Assembly: GCA_006226755.1 (NCBI GenBank)
Contig: SBGE01000197.1
Location: forward strand, 1 to 44,976
DNA: 44,976 bases
Source of the DNA: Deltaproteobacteria bacterium
GTDB taxonomy: Bacteria > Bdellovibrionota > Bacteriovoracia > Bacteriovoracales > Bacteriovoracaceae
Direction of reading: 5' to 3'
The notes beneath the pieces were generated by a model. It saw nothing but the letters and a program-made list of their open reading frames with translations. It made no database searches and was not told where the DNA came from. Both the position numbers and the translations under genes were made by a program. Numbering within the stretch: the first letter of the stretch is position 1; the number at the start of each line of letters is the position of its first letter. This document shows, in pieces, positions 26,601 to 32,801 of this stretch.

Positions 26601-27525
26601 TTCCCGGAATTGCATTGAGTTCATTTTGCTTGCTTGAGATTTGTGAATTGATTGTATTCAGTTCTGATCTTAAAGATGAAATTTTTGAATCAAGGTTTCT
26701 AATTTGTCCTTTAAGAGTATTTATTTGGTTTTGAACTGGAGCAATTTGACTTTCAAGTTGTCTTACTTGTGTTGCAGCTCTATCTCTTTTTTGAGTAAGA
26801 GCTGGAAGCTCTGACTTGAGTGAGTTGACTCTACTTTGAAGTCTATTTTGTCTTGTTTTCAGTTGGTCAATTTGGGCCTGAAGATTAACAATTTGAGTTT
26901 TGAAATTTTGAATATCTGTTTCGGTCTTGGAGATTTGAGCTTCAGTCTGTTGTAACTCCGCAGTCATGTCTCTCAAATTGTTTTGAGCTTGATTTAGCCT
27001 GCTTTGGGCCGCATTCAATTCAGCTTCTTTTTGGTCATAATCTCGTTTGGCATCTCTCAATCGCTCTCTAGCATCACGCATTTTAAATCGAAGATCTTCC
27101 AAACGTCGCTCTTCCGGAAGAAGTTCGTCATTCGTTCTTCTTATTTCAGCTTCAGTAATACGGAGATTTCTTTGAAGATCATTGATTTCTCCAGAGAGGT
27201 TTCTGTTCTCATATTCAAAATCATCAATGGATCTTTCAAGACTGACATTTCTAGAATTGAGATTGGAGATTTCATTTTGATTAGAACCTATCGCATTTCT
27301 CGATTGATCGATGGCATTCAGATTGGCTTCAATAGAAGATTGTGTATTTCGAACAATGGATAGAAGCTGGTCTGCAAGAGCACGTTTTTCATCAGAGTTT
27401 TGTCGACTTTGTTGATACTGCCGTTCGGATGAGTAAATATCGATTTCATCTGGAAGGTTCGCAAAACTTGCAAACGAAGTCGAAATAAGCAGGGCGCTCA
27501 AAAGCCCAGTTGTCCAATTTTTCAT
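23692..27525 (-). CDS. Giant exported coiled-coil protein
   Basis: This 1277-residue protein has a signal peptide (MKNWTTGLLSALLISTSFASFA). A coiled coil of roughly 600 residues (about 45-670) follows, rich in Ser, Gln, Asn, Arg and Leu with repeating SxISSLxSE units. The middle region has glycine-spaced helices (GYEAGVNSQ, YQEGFDQGLVIGERMA, GIEEGQVAGFE). The C-terminal 250 residues look beta-rich and Ig-like (SGDISVKI-type strands, ending TFSIKVD). Two cysteines lie in the middle (RVDCKAVY, LNACGNSF). No family is recognised; by architecture it could be a periplasmic spacer, fibre or envelope tether. GGAGAGG directly precedes the ATG at 27525, four codons inside the longest frame. Confidence 0.8.
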   Translation of the reverse strand: MKNWTTGLLSALLISTSFASFANLPDEIDIYSSERQYQQSRQNSDEKRALADQLLSIVRNTQSSIEANLNAIDQSRNAIGSNQNEISNLNSRNVSLERSIDDFEYENRNLSGEINDLQRNLRITEAEIRRTNDELLPEERRLEDLRFKMRDARERLRDAKRDYDQKEAELNAAQSRLNQAQNNLRDMTAELQQTEAQISKTETDIQNFKTQIVNLQAQIDQLKTRQNRLQSRVNSLKSELPALTQKRDRAATQVRQLESQIAPVQNQINTLKGQIRNLDSKISSLRSELNTINSQISSKQNELNAIPGKISSLRSENSRLQSEVSSLKSEISSLESQASDLRSQANSLKSEIASLSSQPQTPEVKRKIAELRGELQRVNQRLQSTAQAVKRKSAEVGRKESDIRQNQAQISNLESSQSKLASEIRSLESRRPGIQSQIRTAESEVSSKEGEVRNLESQISGIKQQLDQARQRLSAAESELSSKQAEVRTAQNELNDVNSKLSNTESQLSNIRTRLSEAQNRLPNLRQKAQRLTANIQKARQAIGGLKQEVAARSAELDQVRNRLENVRRRVANLENEVRNQENIVASILQRLNDLQNRADNINQNIDSRIARINQNRNDIDSMRNEIASNLGRIDQLEGDIRNLQAQIANLEADVNRLRSALSTQQRDFEDADRVARTFEQITADDLAKYQQRKQLFDRYMAEAKELGAGQGESFGDEEGGIAGERLVLIEAQQNGSKIGLKVSALDGELRGFLRGKLSGDTEGYEAGVNSQSDYQEGFDQGLVIGERMARDQAQLVEFPKAYREKRDQLLSDAPRSTVEIDNRAPGFLSPIDIELFKNLGVDGGGIIKSLDETEITEEERRRADSIESAIDREIQKAEEGLRLYEDPAYALNKPEVVYQDLSSVEVDRNRVDCKAVYKGVQEFLNACGNSFVSAYKYTYKQSHKSAYFSDYEVVYNAKRDEVFNLHKNDKFPDAKKKAFPIVFAEAKARGAVVARNRGIEEGQVAGFERSIENENRMARERGQSEVASFFQENGVVRKRGAEASIIEAQNPKGLIQGSEAKLGLKLSNLGYRETSRGDISVKIIARTENVTLDRAQAILTSLPQRKNIDLKNVFVMKIKEDALPGSPIEIRAEVFYPGDDVDNSFTEVVTFKAKVKVNPEVQAAYNLDKEVKWRKWKVYPFSWKFKSHDIKVSLTGLRNNIPEGYKVTAEALEGAEFIKFDIPSVQTSPVGRGQNTVAQLKYTFIKKAKDKTLKLRIKVAYDGEILKQETFSIKVD

Positions 27526-27602
27526 GCCTCTCTCCATTCATGAATTTAAAATGTTCTCCTTGTGTATGAAATGCACCAAGGCCTGTAAAGGCGAGGGAAA
27601 TG

Positions 27603-27641
27603 ACTATAGGGTGATGTAAGTATTTTTTGCCTTGATGTAAG
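27603..27641 (-). promoter_or_regulatory. Candidate promoter and direct repeats of the coiled-coil gene
   Basis: A TATAGT -10 box (minus strand, 27603-27608) lies about 78 bases before the ATG. Just upstream, TGATGTAAG occurs twice on the plus strand (27612-27620 and 27633-27641), 21 bases apart, two helical turns, over the expected -35 position. The -35 box itself is poor, which would fit an activator-dependent promoter. Confidence 0.35.
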
Positions 27642-27679
27642 AAAATAAGGCCTTTTGGGTGACGATTTGGCACTGTCAA

Positions 27680-27708
27680 TTGACAACACGCGCGGCGCGT
27701 GGTCTAAG
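27680..27708 (+). promoter_or_regulatory. Promoter with palindrome in its spacer, upstream of the DUF177 gene
   Basis: A perfect TTGACA (27680-27685) and TCTAAG (27703-27708) are 17 bases apart. The perfect palindrome CACGCGC-G-GCGCGTG (27687-27701) fills the spacer. The ATG at 27716 is only seven bases after the -10 box, implying a leaderless mRNA. The palindrome is a strong candidate repressor operator. Confidence 0.6.
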
Positions 27709-27715
27709 GCGTCCC

Positions 27716-28195
27716 ATGGAAAATAGACAGACTATCAGTAAATTACCTAAAGAGGGGAGCATTGAAGTATATCTCGATGGAGAAACTCCCTGGATGGCAG
27801 AACTTCTTGAAGAGTTAAATGAGGATTTAACAGACTCAGACTATGAAGGAGAAGGTAATGCCTCGATTGAATTTAAAGGCGAATTGATCAGAAAGTGGAA
27901 TGATCGTTTTAACGATTACATTATCCTTACCGGTGAGATTAGGGCCAGTTTCTATGCCCTAGAAATCAATTCAGGTGAAGCGATTCTTGATCATATTGAA
28001 GTACCTGTTAGGGCCTGCTGGATTCAAGAAGAATTGCGTGAGAAGTTTGGTTATGAAGAAGAGACTGAAATCTGGTTTGATGAGGATGAATATGATCTCT
28101 ATTTTTACACCAGAAATAATGTCGAGATTAAACCGGTTTTGAGTGAGTATCTTTTTTTAAACAAGAATCCTTATCCAGGTCTTTCTGAGGAATAA
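27716..28195 (+). CDS. DUF177/YceD-like protein
   Basis: This 159-residue acidic cytoplasmic protein resembles the DUF177 (YceD) family. It has an early beta-rich half (GNASIEFKGELIRKWNDRFNDYIILTGEIRA), then conserved-looking strands, and ends with EIKPVLSEYLFLNKNPYPGL, the counterpart of the family's terminal LxPLVREQLLLxLPxxP. The family's cysteine positions are mostly absent. DUF177 genes normally precede rpmF (ribosomal protein L32), but none follows here. Its role is linked to ribosome or 23S rRNA maturation in other bacteria; function here is inferred only. ATG 27716 lies seven bases after a -10 box; a GTG at 27659 is less likely. Confidence 0.6.
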   Translation: MENRQTISKLPKEGSIEVYLDGETPWMAELLEELNEDLTDSDYEGEGNASIEFKGELIRKWNDRFNDYIILTGEIRASFYALEINSGEAILDHIEVPVRACWIQEELREKFGYEEETEIWFDEDEYDLYFYTRNNVEIKPVLSEYLFLNKNPYPGLSEE

Positions 28196-28205
28196 AAGCC
28201 TCAAT

Positions 28206-28232
28206 AAAAAAAGGCCTTCCATCCGGAAGGCC
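28206..28232 (-). terminator. Intrinsic terminator of the DksA-like gene
   Basis: On the minus strand GGCCTTCC and GGAAGGCC pair perfectly around GGAT, followed by seven T residues. It may also stop transcription of the convergent DUF177 gene. Confidence 0.9.
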
Positions 28233-28265
28233 ATGCCTTTTATTGCAAAAAATGTTTATAGGTTA

Positions 28266-28649
28266 TCAGGCCGCTATTCTAAAGCGTCCTTGTTCTTTTT
28301 CAAGTTCTTCCGCAGCTTCTACTGAAAGTCTTGCCCATGGCATCTTTTCAAGTCTTGTTTTACCGATAGGTTCATCAGTTTCTTCACAAAATCCGTAGGA
28401 GCCGTCATCGATTTTAGATAAGGCAATATCAATATCTCTCAAACGTTGCAAATCTCTTTCTCTAAGACCGAAAGCCACGTTTTGATCCTGATAGGCCTGT
28501 GCCTGATCTCCGTCTTCAGTAGTCTGATCCTTGTCTACATGGAAATCACTATTACCATGCTCAGCGATCGAGTTCATAATCTGGCTTTTGAGTTCCAGAA
28601 GCTTGGACTTTTGGGACTCCAAAAACTTTTTATCAAAAGGTGATCCCAT
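28266..28649 (-). CDS. DksA/TraR-family protein with incomplete zinc finger
   Basis: This 127-residue protein has the DksA layout: an N-terminal coiled coil with an acidic tip (TTEDGDQAQAYQDQ, matching DxxDxA except Glu for the first Asp) and a C-terminal globular domain. DksA binds the secondary channel of RNA polymerase and tunes transcription with ppGpp. The zinc-finger region SYGFCEETDEPIGKTRLEKMPWARLSVEAAEE keeps one cysteine, while the usual second pair is replaced (LSVEAA for LCxxC). Low-cysteine DksA paralogues exist, so it may still fold. GGAGG seven bases ahead supports ATG 28649. A sigma-28-like promoter lies upstream. Confidence 0.85.
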   Translation of the reverse strand: MGSPFDKKFLESQKSKLLELKSQIMNSIAEHGNSDFHVDKDQTTEDGDQAQAYQDQNVAFGLRERDLQRLRDIDIALSKIDDGSYGFCEETDEPIGKTRLEKMPWARLSVEAAEELEKEQGRFRIAA

Positions 28650-28724
28650 AAACGTACCTCCAGTTTCACCGTGTATCATGCCTCGTCTCAAGGCTTTGGT
28701 ATTTTACGACGGGGCCGGTTTCCC

Positions 28725-28751
28725 TTATCGGAATAATCAATAAAAACTTCA
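28725..28751 (-). promoter_or_regulatory. Sigma-28-type promoter of the DksA-like gene
   Basis: On the minus strand TGAAGTTT (28744-28751) and TCCGATAA (28725-28732) are separated by exactly 11 bases. Each matches 7 of 8 bases of TAAAGTTT-N11-GCCGATAA. Transcription would start near 28718, about 70 bases before the ATG. Confidence 0.65.
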
Positions 28752-28848
28752 GTTCACTGTTATTTCAAGAAGTTAGGAATGAGTGAAATAGTGAGCGCAA
28801 AACGAGGCCCCCGCCAAGAAATCGTGAAAATTGGCAACTATTTGTGTT

Positions 28849-30081
28849 TTAGAAAAGAAGTCTGATTTCTAGGGATGCTAAGAATAGGTCTGGGACGTTC
28901 TTTCCTATCACCGTTTGTTCAAGAGTCAAATTAGCGCTGAATGGAACTGCAATCTTTCCCTTAAGAAATGGAGTAATAGAAGAAAACATAATCCCTAGCT
29001 TAGCCGTGTGGGATTCTTCTTCACTTTTATAGGAAAGGATATTGTTTGCTAGAGTATAAGGAGATTCATACTCTGTTGGTTGGAGATAGGAGTAGAGGTA
29101 CTCTGGAGTGACAGACCACCAGTCATTGAATTCGTAAGTCAGAGAAAATGAAGTTTCAAGTTTCATTCCTGGCTTTTCTTTGAAAGTCCCTTTCTCCGTG
29201 CTGAGAAAGAAGTCGTAATCTTCAGGGATTCTTTTTTCGACATTTCTTTCAAAATTATAACTTCCTCTAATCCAAGCATCGTAGCTGATATTAGAAGTTA
29301 ATCTTTGACCGCCACCAAATTCAGAGTAGGCTGTCCAATAACCATTTCCAAATGAAACATCTTGGAGAATATCTTCATCTTCCTCTTCTCCAGTAGGTGC
29401 TAGAAAACCAAGGACTACGGCCATTCCCCCATCCAGCCAATCTGTAAGTCGATACTTGGCGTAGACATCAAGATCTCCGTAACCTTTTCCATGCCATTCT
29501 CCGCCTGGAGCATAGCCGTAATAGTTTACAAGTACTGATTGAATGAGTTCACCACTGGCATCGGGAAAATCAGAGGTATCAACCGAGAGTCCACGAAGAC
29601 GACCTTCACCTTCGCGAATGATCTGGGCCACTTCTTCGTAGTTATTACCTTCAATTCTTTTGGCCTCAAGCATGACTCGTACATCATAATAAGGAAGAGA
29701 AACGACGGTCATCAATCTATCAGTCCAGCCGTAAGCAAAACCAACTCCAAAAACCTTGGCCTTCGCTTTAGCATCGAGTTCCCATTTTCCAGCATTGAAT
29801 TTATCGTAGGCCTCGGGAGCGTAGCGCTCCAGAGTTTCGAAATAATAATCGTCTAAGGCCTGTACTGCCCTTAAGGCCTCAGCATCGATTTTGGCATTTA
29901 ATCCAAGTGGCTGAGACTTCATATTGGCCTCGAAGAAATTTGTGACAGAATTACTGACAACCTGTCTAACTGCTAAAAGGCGAACCTTCTTTGGAACAGT
30001 TTCATAGTAGGCTGCATGGGATGTTGAACCCCATATCAGTAATGATATCAATAGTTTAATTAAATTTCCCCAGACTCTCAT
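28849..30081 (-). CDS. Outer-membrane beta-barrel protein (transporter-like)
   Basis: This 410-residue exported protein has a signal peptide ending in STSHA (about residue 23). A helical section of about 70 residues follows, then many amphipathic strands (GFAYGWTDRLMTVVSLPYYDVRV, DLDVYAKYRLTDWLDGGMAVVLGFLAPTG) and a terminal Phe (ASLEIRLLF). The pattern YGWTDRLMTVVSLPYY and APTGEEE resembles FadL/MetA-pathway phenol-degradation-type barrels, but I cannot assign a family firmly. Start at ATG 30081, eight bases after a TATAGT box and with no Shine-Dalgarno sequence, so the mRNA may be leaderless. It is divergent from the lipoprotein at 30210. Confidence 0.7.
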   Translation of the reverse strand: MRVWGNLIKLLISLLIWGSTSHAAYYETVPKKVRLLAVRQVVSNSVTNFFEANMKSQPLGLNAKIDAEALRAVQALDDYYFETLERYAPEAYDKFNAGKWELDAKAKAKVFGVGFAYGWTDRLMTVVSLPYYDVRVMLEAKRIEGNNYEEVAQIIREGEGRLRGLSVDTSDFPDASGELIQSVLVNYYGYAPGGEWHGKGYGDLDVYAKYRLTDWLDGGMAVVLGFLAPTGEEEDEDILQDVSFGNGYWTAYSEFGGGQRLTSNISYDAWIRGSYNFERNVEKRIPEDYDFFLSTEKGTFKEKPGMKLETSFSLTYEFNDWWSVTPEYLYSYLQPTEYESPYTLANNILSYKSEEESHTAKLGIMFSSITPFLKGKIAVPFSANLTLEQTVIGKNVPDLFLASLEIRLLF

Positions 30082-30089
30082 CGCACCGG

Positions 30090-30117
30090 ACTATATCCAA
30101 AGCAAACGCATTTGCCA
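30090..30117 (-). promoter_or_regulatory. Candidate promoter of the beta-barrel gene
   Basis: On the minus strand TGGCAA (30112-30117) and TATAGT (30090-30095) are 16 bases apart. The -10 box is good and the -35 box weak. The start codon lies 8 bases after the -10 box. Confidence 0.4.
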
Positions 30118-30151
30118 CCCCTAAATTTCAAAATGTAATACTTACAACTCC

Positions 30152-30180
30152 TTGTCACTTTGGGGCGAGCGGCATATGAT
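30152..30180 (+). promoter_or_regulatory. Sigma-70 promoter of the lipoprotein at 30210
   Basis: TTGTCA (30152-30157) and TATGAT (30175-30180) are 17 bases apart, about 30 bases before the ATG. The stretch CTTGTCACTTT around the -35 box recurs before the GH26 gene. Confidence 0.6.
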
Positions 30181-30209
30181 CCACGCTCTGCGACGAGAGA
30201 GGTTTAGAG

Positions 30210-30998
30210 ATGAGAATGCATTCAGTGTTAGCGCTATTGATGCTAGTAACTTTGGTTACAGCTTCTTGTGGGAAAAAAGAAACGTTCATTCCTTTATACG
30301 ATACAGAAACAGCAGCACAGCAACAGATTCGTCGAAACAGTGACGATGGAAATGGTTCTCAAGTTGGTCCAAATGGTGGAACAACAAATCCTCGTGATCC
30401 AAAAATTTATTACCTTAGAGGTAAGTACTACCTTTCTGATATTCAAGTAAATCGTGCGGTCAATGGACCTGTTTTGATTTCAGATTTTGGAAATCTTTTA
30501 GCAGATATCATTGTTAGAATTGGTGGAAACTTTGAAGTTGATATGGATCCTTTTCCAATCGACATCTCTGATATCGATAGAGATTTGATCAAGTCCATTG
30601 TCATTAAAGATATGAGACTTGAGATTTTGGATAACCCTGAAAAAGCAGATTTGAAATTCATCAAAAAATTTCAAGCCTATGTAACTCAAGATAATGGAGA
30701 TGGTAACGGTGATGGAACTGGTACTCCTCCAAATCCAGGAACTGGAAACAACAAGGCCAATGAAATTCTTCTTGTAAGTTATGACAGGACCAATGACTAT
30801 GATTATGAAACTTCCAAGGCCTGTGATTGGATGTGTCTCGATCTAAACGTCAACAGAGTTAATATTCTCGATTATATTAGCCCTGACAGTAAGATGTTGG
30901 TGATTAGACCTTCGGTTAAGATCGGAGCGACTCCTAAAGACAAGTTTATTCTTGGTGGTTTTGTTGAATTCGAAATCGGATTAACTCTACCTCTTTAA
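30210..30998 (+). CDS. Lipoprotein of unknown function
   Basis: This 262-residue lipoprotein has a signal peptide with lipobox VTASC (about Cys20). A low-complexity linker rich in Gly, Asn and Asp follows (residues 45-62), then a beta-rich domain and a second Gly/Asn/Pro linker (GNGDGTGTPPNPGTGNN) near residue 170. A final part has two close cysteines (KACDWMCLDLNV). The architecture of two domains separated by flexible linkers suits a surface or periplasmic protein. No family is recognised. AGAGG precedes the ATG. The next gene begins five bases after its stop, suggesting an operon. Confidence 0.7.
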   Translation: MRMHSVLALLMLVTLVTASCGKKETFIPLYDTETAAQQQIRRNSDDGNGSQVGPNGGTTNPRDPKIYYLRGKYYLSDIQVNRAVNGPVLISDFGNLLADIIVRIGGNFEVDMDPFPIDISDIDRDLIKSIVIKDMRLEILDNPEKADLKFIKKFQAYVTQDNGDGNGDGTGTPPNPGTGNNKANEILLVSYDRTNDYDYETSKACDWMCLDLNVNRVNILDYISPDSKMLVIRPSVKIGATPKDKFILGGFVEFEIGLTLPL

Positions 30999-31003
30999 GA
31001 AAC

Positions 31004-31462
31004 GTGAATCTAAAAAAACTCAAAGAAAAACATTTGTTGAAGATTATCAACCTCTATCCTCCTTATCTGGGGGCTGGAGTTTCTGTTACTCCTTTGAATG
31101 CAGAACAGACAAAGTTAGAAGTCTCGATGAAGCTTCGTCCTTGGAATCAGAATTATGTAGGAACTCATTTTGGTGGAAGCTTGTACTCCATGTGTGACCC
31201 TTGGTTTATGCTGGTTTTACTTAAGCTCTTGGGGCGTGACTATTTGGTTTGGGATAAAGCAGCTAGTATTAAGTTTCTTCGTCCTGGGAAAGGAAGAGTT
31301 CGGGCCATTTTTGAAATAACACCTGAAAAACTTCAAGCGATTATTGATGCAGTTGAAACTGACGGAAAAATCGAACCCGAATTTGAAGTTGATGTGCTCA
31401 ACGATAAAGATGAAATCGTCGCAAAAGTTCAAAAAACTTTATGGGTAAAAAAGAAAAACTAA
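31004..31462 (+). CDS. DUF4442/hotdog-fold thioesterase-like protein
   Basis: This 152-residue cytoplasmic protein looks like a hotdog-fold member of the DUF4442 group, related to acyl-CoA thioesterases. Landmarks are the NYVGTHFGGSLYSMCDPW segment around residues 50-67 (central helix after the THFGG turn) and the later strands ASIKFLRPGKGRVRAIFEIT. No catalytic residue can be proven. The GTG start at 31004 is five bases after the previous stop and has only a weak binding site, so translation may be coupled. The 3' end overlaps the convergent gene at 31459 by four bases. Confidence 0.7.
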   Translation: MNLKKLKEKHLLKIINLYPPYLGAGVSVTPLNAEQTKLEVSMKLRPWNQNYVGTHFGGSLYSMCDPWFMLVLLKLLGRDYLVWDKAASIKFLRPGKGRVRAIFEITPEKLQAIIDAVETDGKIEPEFEVDVLNDKDEIVAKVQKTLWVKKKN

Positions 31463-31839
31463 ACGCCTTCTTGCAGTTCAATTTTCAAGTTGTATTTCTC
31501 AGCCATTTCGCCAAGTTTATCCATCACTTCTTTTCTTTCAAGAAGTTGATCGACAACTGAAAATTTATTTTGAAGAGGGACTTTGCATCCATGATCGCAT
31601 CGGAAATCTGAAGAGCAGATAAAAACATTGGTAATAGGTTCTTTATTGCTGAAACTTCCATACCACTTGAAAAATTCTTCTAACTTTCTTTGAAAATCTT
31701 TTTTGATTTCTTCTGGTCTACTGCTGGTTGTATTAAACAGAAAGCGCCCAGCATCCATTTGTTTGCCATTGATGATCAAGTGGACGACTCCTGAAGTGGA
31801 GAGTCCTAATGAATTGTTGAAACACACGGGGCAATACAT
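31459..31839 (-). CDS. Hypothetical protein with CxxC zinc-ribbon-like motif
   Basis: This 126-residue protein opens with MYCPVCFNN, a CxxC knuckle, and has a second cysteine cluster later (ICSSDFRCDHGCKVP, around residues 75-87). Together these could bind a metal ion as a zinc ribbon. The C-terminal third is helical and charged. I recognise no family. AAAGGAAA lies ahead of the ATG. It overlaps the hotdog gene end to end by four bases and is divergent from the alpha/beta hydrolase. Confidence 0.65.
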   Translation of the reverse strand: MYCPVCFNNSLGLSTSGVVHLIINGKQMDAGRFLFNTTSSRPEEIKKDFQRKLEEFFKWYGSFSNKEPITNVFICSSDFRCDHGCKVPLQNKFSVVDQLLERKEVMDKLGEMAEKYNLKIELQEGV

Positions 31840-31887
31840 TCAAAATTTCCTTTTAGAGTGAAGTATCTTAACATAATAGTGAAAACC

Positions 31888-31907
31888 AAGAGTCCCTCAA
31901 GACTCTT
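31888..31907. repeat. Inverted repeat upstream of the alpha/beta hydrolase
   Basis: AAGAGTC and GACTCTT form perfect 7-bp arms around CCTCAA, between the divergent genes at 31459 and 31942. There is no T run, so an operator is more likely than a terminator. Confidence 0.55.
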
Positions 31908-31941
31908 AGCGAAATGACACTTTGTGCCCAAGGATATGTTT

Positions 31942-32799
31942 ATGCTCAGCGAACACAAGTTCATCAAATTAAGAGATGGCGTTGAACTTCACGCCGAAGT
32001 CAAAGAACTCGGTAAGCCAGTGTGGATCATTGCCACCCATGGAATAGGTGAGCACCTCGGTCGACATCGTTATATACAGGATTTATTTGGTTACGACTTT
32101 AACATCTTTCAATATGACTTAAGAGGCCATGGGAGAAGTATGGGACGTCGGGCCCATGTGACTGACTTCAATCTTTTCATGGAAGATCTACATGAGATCA
32201 TCCAGTTCCTTAAAGATAAGTACAAGATGGAGCGTTACGCCCTTTTTGGACATAGTATGGGTGGATTGATCACTTGTTCTTATATTCAAAACTTTGCCGA
32301 CAAGAATTTCTATCCTGAAAGAGTGTTTGTTAACGCGCCCCCGGTTGGCTTCCCTGGTGCATTAGGGGAATTGATTCGAGTTTCAACTAAAGGAATGTGG
32401 AGGAATATAGTCAAGCTTCCTGTCACACTTCCACTTGGAGGATTAGTTGATCTGAATTATTTGTCTCACGATCCGATGGTCAAGGAAAATTATATCCAAG
32501 ACGAATTGAACAGTATGAAGCTCCATTCAAAACTTCTCTTTGAAATGGTAAAGTGTAGCAAGGAGACCTTCTCAAGGCCGCTTCGCCCAGAATGTCCCAT
32601 GTATGCAACTATTGGAACCATGGACAAGATTGTTAACTTCGAAGCATGTGACAAGTACTTTAAGCAAATTGAGAAGGCCGTTGATTACCAAACTTTTGAT
32701 GATGCTTATCATGAGCTTCATAATGAAATAGAAAAGTATAGGAAACCTTATTTCGAACATTTGAAAAAAGTTTTCATGGAAATACTTTATACGGAATAA
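31942..32799 (+). CDS. Alpha/beta hydrolase, monoacylglycerol-lipase type
   Basis: This 285-residue enzyme has the serine-hydrolase fold of the Hydrolase_4/monoacylglycerol lipase group. The oxyanion-hole motif is ATHGIGEHLGRH and the nucleophile Ser105 lies in FGHSMGG. The acid is the Asp of GTMDKIVN, and the His follows in DAYHELHNE. No signal peptide is present, so it should act in the cytoplasm on lipid esters or similar substrates. Start ATG 31942 sits eight bases after AAGGA; GTG 31924 and ATG 31936 are alternatives. A GAF-domain gene follows two bases after its stop, so they are likely co-expressed. Confidence 0.88.
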   Translation: MLSEHKFIKLRDGVELHAEVKELGKPVWIIATHGIGEHLGRHRYIQDLFGYDFNIFQYDLRGHGRSMGRRAHVTDFNLFMEDLHEIIQFLKDKYKMERYALFGHSMGGLITCSYIQNFADKNFYPERVFVNAPPVGFPGALGELIRVSTKGMWRNIVKLPVTLPLGGLVDLNYLSHDPMVKENYIQDELNSMKLHSKLLFEMVKCSKETFSRPLRPECPMYATIGTMDKIVNFEACDKYFKQIEKAVDYQTFDDAYHELHNEIEKYRKPYFEHLKKVFMEILYTE

Positions 32800-32801
32800 A
32801 A

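Noticed and set aside
28779-28865. 28-codon plus-strand frame starting MSEIVSAKRG
   Set aside because: No properly spaced binding site, overlap with the end of the beta-barrel gene, and no recognisable feature.
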